From Acidobacteriota bacterium (GTDB lineage Bacteria; Acidobacteriota; Blastocatellia; Pyrinomonadales; Pyrinomonadaceae), in contig QQUY01000001.1 in assembly GCA_003385635.1 (NCBI GenBank), forward strand, positions 2,519,001 to 2,583,000: a DNA stretch of 64,000 nt, read 5' to 3'. Both the position numbers and the translations under genes were made by a program. The notes under the pieces were generated by a model that worked only from the letters and a program-made list of their open reading frames with translations, made no database searches and had not been told where the DNA came from. This document shows positions 8,891-17,154 of this stretch, piece after piece. Positions within the stretch are counted from its first letter, which is position 1. Every line of letters starts with the position of its first letter.

Positions 8891-9927
8891 ATCTCGCCCG
8901 AATCCTCCTCGCCCTCGCTGGCAGGCTCATCGCCCTGTGCCGGATCGTCTACGATCGGCGGCGGAGGCGTCTTGAGATTCTCCTGGAAAAAGTAGATCAC
9001 TTTCTGATCGTACGAATCTGCTTTGTCCGGTGAAACATTAACCAGGTCGACTCCTGATGCGGTAAGGTCTGTGAATGACTGTACCTTTGTGTCCGAAGGG
9101 AAGCATCCCGCCATCGAGTCGGTCGACTGTTTGAGCCCCGGAACATCCTGACCGGAGAGCAGAAGCGCCCGTCTGTCTTTGACCGTTCGCGCCACCTCGC
9201 AAACAGACTGCCTTTCGTAGCAACTGCCGGCGTAATAGATGTAAGTGGCGTTCCTTGCCATGCTTGAAGTAACGGAGCTTAGGAACGGATACCTTTTCGC
9301 GACGACCGTATCGATGAGGTCGTCGGACTGCTGAGGGACGGAATCGAGCACTACTGCCCTCACGCTCTGGTCCTTTGAAGATGTTGCAAGCGCGGCAAGA
9401 GCACCCATCTCAACCCCGTAAATACCAATGTCTTCGCCTACTAGATTGTCACGGTTTGCGTCTCTTAGACTTCGAAGGTAATCGATAGCTGCAAGCGTGT
9501 CATTCACTTCGCATCCGCCGAAAGAAGTCGATTGAACAGGCGGGTTCTGGCCGTGGCCCCTCTGGTCGGGCATTAGCACCGTAAAATCCGTCGCCTCGCT
9601 AAGTTTTACGCCCAGGTTGAGAACGTAGGACCGGTCAGCTCCGTACTTGTGCAGAAGAATCACCGCCGGATAGTCTTTTCTCCCACGCAAGAGCCATCCC
9701 CTGGAACTCGAGCCGTCGCGGTTCTGCCAGGTCTCTTCTGTGACCTGGGCTGCGTGCGAACTCAGCCGGCCGTATACTTCAGGAGTAACGAGATATTCGT
9801 TTCTGGGAGGAGTCGATGTGGAGTGAACCAGCCAGACCGACGCACCCATTACGAGTACAACGATGGAAACGGCCACCGGCAGAAACAGGCGGACAACACT
9901 CTTTACGAGTCGGGTAACTTTATACAT
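8887..9927 (-). CDS. Alpha/beta-hydrolase-fold protein lacking the serine nucleophile (probable pseudoenzyme)
   Basis: A 346-residue protein with an N-terminal TM anchor (about 15-37) and an alpha/beta-hydrolase core. It has the oxyanion-region LLHKYGADRS at 91-100 and the DQRGHGQNP motif at 121-129. The nucleophile elbow, normally GxSxG, reads GVEMG with Glu at 173, and I see no convincing catalytic His near the C-terminus. The tail from about 325 is acidic and Pro-rich. It is therefore probably a membrane-anchored, catalytically inactive binding protein. Divergent from the S55 protease gene. Confidence 0.75.
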   Translation of the reverse strand: MYKVTRLVKSVVRLFLPVAVSIVVLVMGASVWLVHSTSTPPRNEYLVTPEVYGRLSSHAAQVTEETWQNRDGSSSRGWLLRGRKDYPAVILLHKYGADRSYVLNLGVKLSEATDFTVLMPDQRGHGQNPPVQSTSFGGCEVNDTLAAIDYLRSLRDANRDNLVGEDIGIYGVEMGALAALATSSKDQSVRAVVLDSVPQQSDDLIDTVVAKRYPFLSSVTSSMARNATYIYYAGSCYERQSVCEVARTVKDRRALLLSGQDVPGLKQSTDSMAGCFPSDTKVQSFTDLTASGVDLVNVSPDKADSYDQKVIYFFQENLKTPPPPIVDDPAQGDEPASEGEEDSGEI

Positions 9928-10096
9928 AACGGTAGTTTCGGAATTCTTGAGACCGGAAACGGCCTTGTCTGCGAGGGTGAAACAACTTGTAATGTTTTGA
10001 GGGAGTCGAACTCTGAAAGCGCCCTGGAAAGACCTTTCGGCGAGTCATCTAAAATGCTACCATAATCGGAGTCCCTATAGGAAGGCTTTTGATCTT

Positions 10097-11971
10097 ATGA
10101 GAACTTTCGCGTCCGCCTTTATCCTTTTCATTCTCGCACTTAGCTCTGTTTCATACGGTCAGGTTGCGGCCAATTCTGGGGCTTCATCGGAACGCACTGA
10201 TAATCCGGAAAAGAACTTCTTTCCCGTCGGCGACCTGAAAGAAGGAATGAGAGGAACGGCACGAACGGTATTCAGCGGATCAAGATCCGAGGAGTTCAAC
10301 GTCGAGATCCTGGGCGTTTTGCCGGGTTGGATAGGTCCGAAACAGGATCTGATCGTCGGCAGGATCTCAGGTGGACAGGCCGACAGGACAAAGGTTTTTG
10401 CAGGGATGAGCGGCTCTCCGGTGTACATTGACGGCAAGCTGGTCGGAGCGATTTCATACTCTTTTCCTTTCGCTACAGAAGCGATCTGCGGGATCACTCC
10501 GATCGAGCAGATGATCTCGATATTCGAGCAGGAGAAAGGCGGAAAAGCGAGTTCTTCGAGTCCCAAGACGTTCTCCTTCGCAGAACTTGCAGCGAGCGAA
10601 TGGCTGCCTGATCTTGCAGACGGCTCTGCCTTGTCGCAAGCGAACACCGTTAGCGGTAGCTCATCGAATCCGCTTGGGGCTGCCGTCAGCCAGACCTTCC
10701 GACCAATATCGGTTCCGGTATCGTTTTCCGGTATCTCTCAAGCCACACTCAACCGGTTTGCGCCTCAGCTTCTGAAAGCCGGACTGCTTCCTGTTTCGGC
10801 TCCGGTCGGTGCGGCAAGAACGATGGAGATGAAAGAGGCTGACGAGAATACCCTCCTCGGCGGCGACTCGGTCGTGATCCATCTGACGACAGGCGACATT
10901 TCGATGGCCGCGAGCGGAACCGTCACGCTTCGCGACGGAAACAAGATCTACGCATTTGGCCACCCTTTCCTCGCGGCCGGAGCCTCGTCGCTTCCGATGT
11001 CAGAGTCTCATGTCGTGACCGTCGTCCCGAACATCAATAACTCGTTCAAGCTGGCTGTGCCCGACGGAATGGTCGGAAGAATGACTCAGGACAGAAATAC
11101 TGGCGTCTTTGGAGAGCTGGGCCAGGCTCCGAAAATGATCCCTGTCAGGATCAATCTACGTACAAGCCGAAACAAGCTCGAGACGCTTGAGTTTTCGATC
11201 GCCAATGACGAACTGCTTAGCCCCTTGCTGGTGAATATGGCTTTGATCAACACGATCATGGCATATGAACGGGGCCTGGGAGACCTGACGATCGAAGTGA
11301 ATGGCAAGGTGAATCTCAATGGCCACGATCCTGTAAATATGAAAGGGCGTTTTGGCGGCCCGATGGCCGTCAGGCTCGCCGCGGGAACGGTTGTTGTCCC
11401 GGTCGGCAACCTGCTGGTCAGCCGCTTTGATAATCTTTCGATAAAGGGAATAGAAGTGGACCTCTCCCTGACCGAAGGAAATAAAGTAGCGGCTCTTGAG
11501 AGGATAGAGGTTGACCGGACCGAGGCAAGAGCGGGAGAGACGATCAACATCCAGGCTTTCGTTCGCGGAGATTCCGGACGCGTATTCACGCAACAGATTC
11601 CGTTTACGATCCCGAAAGGGACACCGGAAGGCAGCTTGACGATCGAAGTCGGCGACGGTGCCAAGCTTCAGGAGAAATCAGCCTCGAAGAAGTTTGTTCC
11701 CGACACGCTCGCCGAACTGATCGGAAAGATCAACGAAGTCAAAAAGAACGACAGGCTATACGTTCAGTCTTACAGGACTACGAAGGGGGCGATCGTCGGA
11801 TCGAATGAGATGCCCAACCTGCCTCCGTCCGTTCTCGCGACAATGAACAACAACCGTTCGGCTGGCGGCTTCAAGCCGACCGTTGAAACGCTTGTTTCAG
11901 AAGTTGAGGTGGCCCCGGCCGAATTCATAGTTACGGGCCAGCAGAGCATTAAAATTCAGATAATTCGGTGA
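10097..11971 (+). CDS. Secreted SpoIVB-type (S55) serine protease domain protein
   Basis: A 624-residue exported protein with a signal peptide at 1-21. Residues about 45-170 hold an S55 domain: GMRGTARTVFSG, then the active-site segment GMSGSPVYIDGKLVGA with the likely catalytic Ser105. A long beta-rich region follows, including KIYAFGHPFLAAG. In Bacillus, SpoIVB signals from the forespore, but nothing else here suggests sporulation. Long S55 proteins are known from Acidobacteriota and may act in envelope signalling. The stop codon TGA lies inside the first unit of a GGTGAGC repeat. Start chosen at the ATG that precedes the signal peptide. Confidence 0.82.
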   Translation: MRTFASAFILFILALSSVSYGQVAANSGASSERTDNPEKNFFPVGDLKEGMRGTARTVFSGSRSEEFNVEILGVLPGWIGPKQDLIVGRISGGQADRTKVFAGMSGSPVYIDGKLVGAISYSFPFATEAICGITPIEQMISIFEQEKGGKASSSSPKTFSFAELAASEWLPDLADGSALSQANTVSGSSSNPLGAAVSQTFRPISVPVSFSGISQATLNRFAPQLLKAGLLPVSAPVGAARTMEMKEADENTLLGGDSVVIHLTTGDISMAASGTVTLRDGNKIYAFGHPFLAAGASSLPMSESHVVTVVPNINNSFKLAVPDGMVGRMTQDRNTGVFGELGQAPKMIPVRINLRTSRNKLETLEFSIANDELLSPLLVNMALINTIMAYERGLGDLTIEVNGKVNLNGHDPVNMKGRFGGPMAVRLAAGTVVVPVGNLLVSRFDNLSIKGIEVDLSLTEGNKVAALERIEVDRTEARAGETINIQAFVRGDSGRVFTQQIPFTIPKGTPEGSLTIEVGDGAKLQEKSASKKFVPDTLAELIGKINEVKKNDRLYVQSYRTTKGAIVGSNEMPNLPPSVLATMNNNRSAGGFKPTVETLVSEVEVAPAEFIVTGQQSIKIQIIR

Positions 11972-12249
11972 GCGGTGAGCCGTTTAGCGGCGGGCTTGCC
12001 CGCTTTTGAGAGCGGTGAGCGGAAGATAGGTGATGGCCAATCTAATTTCCAGATCGCTATTCGTTCCGCGCACGCATTCATGCGTGGGCGGCTATTTCGC
12101 TAATTTCCTACCCGTAAACGGGTACGCTAAACGATCGCGGTTTGTGGCGCGCCGCTCACAGCTTACCGCTCACTGCTTACTGCTTACTGCTCACTGCTTA
12201 CCGCTCACTGCTTGCTGCCTACTGCTCACTGCTCACTGCTCACTAGATT
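11968..12249. repeat. Inverted heptamer arrays flanking a hairpin core
   Basis: On the left are two GGTGAGC heptamers (11968-11981) and a partial copy near 12011. On the right, about 94 nt of CTCACTG, CTTACTG and CTTACCG heptamers run from 12152 to 12245 in the opposite orientation. Between them are two perfect hairpins: cacgcattcatgcgtg (12071-12086) and acccgtaaacgggt (12110-12123). The right array ends 4 nt before the ATG of the HD gene, so it is also that gene's leader. No Shine-Dalgarno sequence is visible there. Confidence 0.85.
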
Positions 12250-12792
12250 ATGAACTCTGACCTGGAAGCTCTTTTGAAAGCCGCTCACTATGCCGCGCGG
12301 CAACACAAAGACCAAAAAAGAAAAGGTGCCAATGCTGAGCCTTACATAGTTCATCCACTTGAGGTCGCAAAACTGCTGTCCACGATCGGCGGGGTCGACG
12401 ATCCGGATGTCCTGATCGCCGCGATTCTTCACGACACGATCGAAGATACTGACGCATCTGAAAACGATATCGCCAAGATATTCGGCGAGCGCGTTTGTTC
12501 AATCGTGATGGAGGTGACGGACGACAAGTCGCTTCCGAAACAGCGCCGAAAAGAGCTTCAGGAAGAACATGCCCCTCATCTTTCGCACGAAGCAAAACAG
12601 CTGAAGATGTGCGACAAGATCAGCAACATTTCGGATATCGTCAGCAATCCTCCGGCGGATTGGGATTTGGAAAGGAAACTGGAGTACGTGGAATGGGGCG
12701 AACGCGTTTTTGCGGGACTGCGCGGAGCCAACGGAAAACTAGAAAAGCATTTTGACGAACTCGTCGAACGTGCAAAACGCGATCTGATCTAA
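12250..12792 (+). CDS. Stand-alone HD-domain protein, small alarmone hydrolase (Mesh1/SpoT-HD) type
   Basis: A 180-residue single-domain protein of the size of Mesh1-type ppGpp hydrolases. Metal-site residues are all present: His35 in HPLEVA, His61-Asp62 with Glu65-Asp66 in HDTIED, and Asp122 in KMCDKISN. There is no RelA synthetase, TGS or ACT domain, so it would degrade (p)ppGpp, or possibly NADPH as reported for Mesh1, but not make it. It starts directly after a heptamer repeat array that offers no Shine-Dalgarno sequence. Confidence 0.82.
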   Translation: MNSDLEALLKAAHYAARQHKDQKRKGANAEPYIVHPLEVAKLLSTIGGVDDPDVLIAAILHDTIEDTDASENDIAKIFGERVCSIVMEVTDDKSLPKQRRKELQEEHAPHLSHEAKQLKMCDKISNISDIVSNPPADWDLERKLEYVEWGERVFAGLRGANGKLEKHFDELVERAKRDLI

Positions 12793-12813
12793 CCGGAACG
12801 CAATTCGGAAGCC

Positions 12814-12960
12814 GGAGCGCCAGCGACGGGCATAATCGGAGCGCCAGCGACGGGCATAATCGGAGCGCCAGCGACGGGCATAATCGGAGCGCCAGCGACG
12901 GGCATAATCGGAGCGCCAGCGACGGGCATAATCGGAGCGCAGGCGTCCCGCCTGCAATGA
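12814..12960. repeat. 24-nt tandem repeat, five perfect units plus a hairpin end unit
   Basis: Five identical 24-nt units begin at 12814, 12838, 12862, 12886 and 12910. Each starts ggagcgccagcgacggg. A sixth unit at 12934 starts alike but changes to the hairpin gcaggcgtcccgcctgc. Single copies or pieces of the same text recur at 22590, 46080, 54490, 57530, 61800 and 63050, so this is an expanded member of an interspersed family. There are no unique spacers, so it is not CRISPR. Confidence 0.92.
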
Positions 12961-13020
12961 GCCGCTCGCGGCTCGAAGGAACTCGGTCAGTTCGGTCGCT
13001 TCTGGATTACAAACTACCTG

Positions 13021-13215
13021 AGTTTTTCTTACTTCGTGCCTCCTTCGTGCCTCCTTCGTGCCCTTGGTGGTCAGTTCTTCTTACCTTCTAGCAGCCTGAA
13101 GAATTACTACCTCAAAGTACACAAAGGTTTTCGCAAAGGTCACGAAGGCGTCGTAGTTTCCCGTTCTTCAATCTTAACCCTGAGCGCATGCTATGCAGGC
13201 GGGACACCTGCGTTC
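13021..13215. repeat. Composite of 'ttcgtgcc' repeats and a gcaggcggg hairpin fragment
   Basis: Between 13029 and 13073 a 10-nt unit of the type ccttcgtgcc repeats three to four times. At 13118-13152 an opposite-strand relative appears (cacaaaggttttcgcaaagg). A fragment of the gcaggcggg hairpin family at 13194-13213 overlaps the end of moaE. No gene is visible in 12961-13190. Confidence 0.7.
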
Positions 13216-13631
13216 CCGTCCCTTTCCCCTTCGACCCACACCTCGCCGTCGGCGTAGACCTCTTTTTTCCAGATCGGAACGGTCCGTTTCAACTCCTTTA
13301 TCAGCCACTCGCAGGCTTCGAAGGCAGCTCGCCTGTGAGGTGCAGATACTGCGATCACGACACTCGTTTCGCCGATCTCGAGTTTTCCAAGCCTGTGCAC
13401 GATCCCGACGCTTGAGATCTCGAATTTCTCCTTTGCAGCATCTGCAAGCTTCTCCATCTCTTTGAGCGCCATCGGCTCGTACGCTTCATAGACGAGATGC
13501 TTTGTTTCGCGGCCTTTCGTAAATCGGCGCACGTAGCCGTCCAGCGTGACGGTCGCGCCGCATTCTTCCGGCACGACGCGCCGCGCGATCTCGCCAACAT
13601 CCAGTGGCTCGTTTGTAATCTCAAAGTTCAT
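13191..13631 (-). CDS. moaE: Molybdopterin synthase catalytic subunit MoaE
   Basis: A 146-residue MoaE. It transfers sulfur from the MoaD C-terminal thiocarboxylate to cyclic pyranopterin phosphate in molybdenum cofactor synthesis. Family motifs seen include GYVRRFTKGRETKHLVYEAYE, HRLGKLEIGE, HRRAAFEAC and the Lys-rich active-site segment VPIWKKEVYADGEVWV. The start at 13631 is preferred over an in-frame ATG at 13652 because MNFEI matches the family N-terminus. The last residues (GNAGVPPA) and the stop are encoded by an intergenic hairpin repeat, so the natural C-terminus has been replaced. MoaD is encoded just upstream. Confidence 0.92.
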   Translation of the reverse strand: MNFEITNEPLDVGEIARRVVPEECGATVTLDGYVRRFTKGRETKHLVYEAYEPMALKEMEKLADAAKEKFEISSVGIVHRLGKLEIGETSVVIAVSAPHRRAAFEACEWLIKELKRTVPIWKKEVYADGEVWVEGERDGNAGVPPA

Positions 13632-13640
13632 ATTCCATGT

Positions 13641-13725
13641 ATCAGCGATCAAGGACCAGGGATCCGGGTACAGTCCCTCCGATACTCAATACCTGAAACA
13701 TGATCCCTGATACTTGATACCTGAT
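13641..13725. repeat. GATCCCTGATAC-type heptamer-like array between moaD and moaE
   Basis: Degenerate units of the type ctgatac or cttgatac repeat over about 80 nt (for example 13677-13725). The same text recurs near 15965-15990, 23893-23925 and 24065-24150. It separates the two moa genes without visible terminator features. Confidence 0.65.
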
Positions 13726-13977
13726 CTAGCCTCCCGAAACCGCTGTAAAAACTGCCAGTACGTCGTCTTCGGCTATTGATTCCCCGCCGGCTACATATTC
13801 CTGATTTACAGCAAACAGGAGATCTTCAGGTTTTCGATTAGTAGTGAGTGCAGGAAATTTTGCAAGAATCGCCTCGAATGCGGACTCAGAAGTTGAAGGC
13901 CGATTCAGTTCGATCTCAGCCTCGTTCGTTCCGGCCTCGTCAGCCGTTGCTCCGAAAAAGAGGACTTTAACGCGCAT
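13726..13977 (-). CDS. moaD: Molybdopterin synthase sulfur-carrier subunit MoaD
   Basis: An 83-residue ubiquitin-fold sulfur carrier with the expected C-terminal Gly-Gly (FTAVSGG), which is adenylated and thiocarboxylated before sulfur transfer. The N-terminal strand MRVKVLFFGATADEAG is typical. It lies upstream of moaE on the same strand with a repeat-filled gap of 94 nt, and together they form molybdopterin synthase. No other molybdenum cofactor genes are in the window. Confidence 0.9.
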   Translation of the reverse strand: MRVKVLFFGATADEAGTNEAEIELNRPSTSESAFEAILAKFPALTTNRKPEDLLFAVNQEYVAGGESIAEDDVLAVFTAVSGG

Positions 13978-13984
13978 GCTATTC

Positions 13985-14066
13985 GAGTTCTATTCCCACC
14001 CATAAATGGGTAGGATAAAAAAACCGCTCACTGCTTTCTGCTCACAGCTCACTGCTCACCCCTGAC
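13985..14066. repeat. Hairpin plus CTCACTG heptamer array at the acyl-CoA ligase 3' end
   Basis: A perfect hairpin acccataaatgggt (14000-14013) is followed by CTCACTG-type heptamers (14024-14060). The array runs into the acyl-CoA ligase gene and provides its last codons. The pairing of a TAAA-loop hairpin with this heptamer also occurs at 12110-12245. Confidence 0.75.
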
Positions 14067-15647
14067 TTCCTGTTTCAGCGTCAGCTTGTGGATCTTGCCA
14101 GTGCCGCCGATCGGGAGTTCGTCCCGAAATTCCACGTACCGGGGATACTTGTTGGCCGCAAACTGCTCCTTGCACCAGTTAATGAATTCATCCTCCGACA
14201 GTTCTTCTCCCTCGTTAAGCACGACAAACGCCTTTACCTCTTCGCCCAGTTTCTCATCAGGCACGGCGATAACCGCAACGAGCGAGACGGCCGGATGCGT
14301 CATTATCACCTCTTCAAGCTCGCGCGGGTAGACGTTGTAGCCGCCGCGAAGGATCATGTCCTTCTTCCTGTCCACAATTTGGACGTAGCCGTCTTCGTCG
14401 ATAATCCCAATATCGCCCGAATGGAACCAACCGCTTCTGAACGCTTCCGCAGTTGCCTCGGGTCTCTTGTAATACCCCTTCATTATGTTTGGGCCGCGGA
14501 TCACGATCTCGCCGCGCTCACCTGCAGGAACTTCGTTGTCGTCATCGTCGAAACATTTTACGTCGACGCCCTGAATCGGCTGACCTACCGTTCCAGGTTT
14601 CGATGGCCGGTCAAAATGGTTAAAAGTTGCTAGTGGCGAGGTTTCCGAAAGTCCGTATCCTTCCAGGATCCTGACCCCGAACATCTCGCCGAATTCCCGC
14701 ATAACCTCGACCGGCATCGGCGCTCCGCCGGAAGTCGGGACCGTCAGAAACTCCTTGATCTTTGATACGTCCCGGCCGCTCTGTTTCACATATTGCAGGA
14801 CAGCCCAGTACATCGTTGGGACCCCGATCCAGAAATTGACCCTTTCCTTCTCCATTGCGTCGAGCGTCGCGGCGGGATCAAAACGTGGAAGCAGCACGCA
14901 ACGGTTGCCGGCGAACATGTTGGTGTTCATCTGCACATTCTGACCGGTCGTATGAAAAAGAGGCAGAGTAATGAGGCAAGTCATCTGTTCGCCGGTCGTA
15001 AAATCTAGTTTCGGAAGATGAATGTTGTACGTCGTGCTTATGTTCGTGAACAGGTTAAGGTGCGTCAGTTCCGCGCCCTTCGGCTTGCCCGTGGTTCCGG
15101 ATGTGTAGAGGATCGCGCAGGTGTCGAGAGGATCGGTGGCGACGGTTTCGTATGTGTCCGGTTTGTCAAATATTAGTTGAGTTAGCGTGCGGTGCCCTTC
15201 TACAGGGCTCGGCGCCATCTTATCAGCTGTCATAACGACGAGATGTTCGCAGCTGTCCACCTGGTCAAATCCTTCCTTTACCATCTGGCCCATCGGAAGT
15301 TCCTCGGTTCCCTCAAATACGAAGATCGCTTTGGCATCTGAGTCTTCCAGGTGATACGCGATCTCGCGCGGCTTGAACAGCACGTTCAAGGGCACAACCG
15401 CCGCGCCGGCTTTCAGGATGCCGTAATAAACGATGGGAAAATAGGGCAGATTGGGACAGCTTAGCGCGACCTTATCGCCTATACCTATACCCATCTCGTT
15501 AAGTGCGTGGGCTACGCGATTCGCGAATGCATTAAGTTCGCCATAAGACATTCGCACATCTGCCCAGACGATCGCCTCTTTTTCTGGTGCAAGCCTGGCC
15601 TGATGTTCGATGATCGAGGCCAGGTTCAGCGTGTTAGCATTTGCCAT
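14049..15647 (-). CDS. AMP-dependent acyl-CoA synthetase / long-chain fatty acid-CoA ligase
   Basis: A 532-residue ANL-superfamily ligase that activates a carboxylic acid through an acyl-AMP and transfers it to CoA. The AMP-binding signature is YTSGTTGKPKGAELTHLNL. Other motifs are GYGLSETSPL, the hinge GWFHSGDIG with DRKKDMILRGGYNVYP, and the C-terminal catalytic Lys in GTGKIHK. The length fits FadD-type fatty-acid ligases, but the acyl chain length is not readable from sequence. The final residues EVRGEQ and the stop come from a CTCACTG/CCCTGAC repeat array. It is not clustered with beta-oxidation genes here. Confidence 0.87.
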   Translation of the reverse strand: MANANTLNLASIIEHQARLAPEKEAIVWADVRMSYGELNAFANRVAHALNEMGIGIGDKVALSCPNLPYFPIVYYGILKAGAAVVPLNVLFKPREIAYHLEDSDAKAIFVFEGTEELPMGQMVKEGFDQVDSCEHLVVMTADKMAPSPVEGHRTLTQLIFDKPDTYETVATDPLDTCAILYTSGTTGKPKGAELTHLNLFTNISTTYNIHLPKLDFTTGEQMTCLITLPLFHTTGQNVQMNTNMFAGNRCVLLPRFDPAATLDAMEKERVNFWIGVPTMYWAVLQYVKQSGRDVSKIKEFLTVPTSGGAPMPVEVMREFGEMFGVRILEGYGLSETSPLATFNHFDRPSKPGTVGQPIQGVDVKCFDDDDNEVPAGERGEIVIRGPNIMKGYYKRPEATAEAFRSGWFHSGDIGIIDEDGYVQIVDRKKDMILRGGYNVYPRELEEVIMTHPAVSLVAVIAVPDEKLGEEVKAFVVLNEGEELSEDEFINWCKEQFAANKYPRYVEFRDELPIGGTGKIHKLTLKQEVRGEQ

Positions 15648-16001
15648 AACTGTTTCTGCGGTAAGCTAAAGTGACGATTTGACCTGTGTGTGTGTCGGGT
15701 AGTGTATTGCTTTCAGGGTGCGATGTTCAAGAGGTCGCTCCGAGGTAGTTTGCGAAAAATCGCTCATCACAGGTGAGCTGCCTGTGCTCCAGTCGAAAAC
15801 GGACCGAGTGACGCGGGCAGGTGTCGATTTTATGGTTTTAACGATTAGTTATAAATGATGCCAGAGTCTCAGTCCGCAGTCCTTTATTCTCAGATCTCTT
15901 ATCAGCCCGCCGCTGAACTCGATTTCGTTCTCGATCCGCTCCCGAAACTTCGCACCTGAAACTCGGAACGTGATCCCTGATCCACGATCATTGACCACCT
16001 G
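15648..16001. other. Intergenic region with no recognised gene
   Basis: No credible open frame. It holds a small hairpin cacaggtgagctgcctgtg (15768-15786), a loose cluster of repeat-like text (cagtccgcagtcc near 15871) and a gatccctgatccacgatc array at about 15970-15990. It should contain the promoter of the acyl-CoA ligase gene. Confidence 0.5.
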
Positions 16002-16769
16002 TTAAACCGTCATCCCCCCGTCGACAACGATCGTCTGCCCGGTCACGTAGCTCGAAGCGTCCGAGGCTAGAAAAACCGCGACGCCCTTCAACTCACCCAC
16101 TTCGCCAATTCGCGGGATCGGATTGTTCTCGCGTATGGAACCTTCATAAATGTCGATCACCGGATCGGCTAGTCTCGAACGGAAGAAGCCGGGAGCTATG
16201 GCGTTGACGCGTATTCCCTTCCTTCCCCAACTGGCGGCAAGCTCGCGGGTCAGTCCGATCAAGCCCGCCTTGCTTGCGACGTAGCCAGCATAATAGGGGC
16301 CATTTGCCGAGGATTTCATTCCCGAAATTGAGGTGATGTTGATGATCGATCCGCTTTCGCGTTTGAGCATTTCGCGCCCTGCGGCCTGAGCGAAAAGAAA
16401 GCAACCGGTCAGGTTTACGTCGAGAACCTTCTGCCACTTTTCAAGCGGCATGTCCTCAGGCATTGCCCCCCACGAAACGCCTGCATTGTTTATCAGAACG
16501 TCGATCTTTCCGAATTCTTTTACCGCCGTATCTACAACAGTCTGAACCTGATCCGGAACCGAAGCGTCGCAGATAATCGACTCGACGTTGAATCTTCGTC
16601 CGCGGAATTCCGCTACTGTTTCGCTCAGCCACTCCTCACGCCGCGCGCAAAGCATCAGCGAGGCACCTGCTTCAGCAAGCCCCTCGGCCATTTCCTTACC
16701 TAGCCCTCGCGAGCCTCCGGTAACTACCGCCGACCTGCCGGACAGATCGAAAAGATTCTTAATATTCAT
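16002..16769 (-). CDS. SDR-family oxidoreductase (gluconate 5-dehydrogenase-like)
   Basis: A 255-residue classical SDR. The start at 16769 has AGAAGGA five nt upstream, and an in-frame ATG at 16787 is less likely. Features include TGGSRGLGKE for cofactor binding, NNAG, the catalytic Ser in ITSISG, and YVASK. The ending FLASDASSYVTGQTIVVDGG is the FabG/gluconate-5-dehydrogenase form. The phrase SSANGPYYAGYVASKAG is typical of the gluconate 5-dehydrogenase subgroup, so a sugar acid or polyol substrate is possible but unproven. Confidence 0.84.
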   Translation of the reverse strand: MNIKNLFDLSGRSAVVTGGSRGLGKEMAEGLAEAGASLMLCARREEWLSETVAEFRGRRFNVESIICDASVPDQVQTVVDTAVKEFGKIDVLINNAGVSWGAMPEDMPLEKWQKVLDVNLTGCFLFAQAAGREMLKRESGSIINITSISGMKSSANGPYYAGYVASKAGLIGLTRELAASWGRKGIRVNAIAPGFFRSRLADPVIDIYEGSIRENNPIPRIGEVGELKGVAVFLASDASSYVTGQTIVVDGGMTV

Positions 16770-16774
16770 ATTCC

Positions 16775-17031
16775 TTCTCAAGTTCAAAATTCAAGGTTCA
16801 AAGTTCATTGAGCAGGTGTCGGCAGCCATCGTGAGCGCGGGCTTCCCTGAGTACTGAGACGAAAGTGATAAGGACTGAGATTCCGAGGATACGACCAACT
16901 TGCCATTGAGAACTAGTCCCCGACACCTTTTCCTCGTGCCTTGAATCTTGTCGCGGGCAAGCCCGCCGCTAAACCGACCGTCTCCAGCCGCCTGCCTTCT
17001 TTACCTTGAACTTTGAACTTTGAACTCAATT
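16775..17031. repeat. Inverted AAGTTCA heptamer arrays
   Basis: Four heptamers (aagttca, aaattca, aggttca, aagttca) occupy 16780-16807. Their reverse complements (ccttgaa, ctttgaa, ctttgaa) occupy 17004-17024, giving a 250-nt inverted arrangement. Between them are an agtactg unit (16850) and the gcgggcaagcccgc hairpin (16953-16966). It separates the SDR gene from the DinB-like gene, and nothing coding is seen in it. Confidence 0.8.
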
Positions 17032-17154
17032 CGTTCCGCTCCTCCCACAATTCCGCCGTTCGTCACAAAACGTATCGGAACTCAACCACTACAACATAAG
17101 GTGAGCTCTATCGCGGACACCCGCAAATCTTCAGACTCAGAAGGAGCTAGCATT

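Noticed and set aside
10097..11971. Evidence of endospore formation from the SpoIVB-type domain
   Set aside because: No other sporulation gene is in the window, and long S55 proteins occur in non-sporulating Acidobacteriota.
12739..12957. Minus-strand open frame with RWRSDYAR peptide repeats
   Set aside because: It is only the 24-nt tandem repeat read in one frame, with no ribosome-binding site and no homologue-like features.
12814..12960. Possible CRISPR array from 24-nt direct repeats
   Set aside because: The units are directly adjacent with no unique spacers, and no cas gene is in the window.
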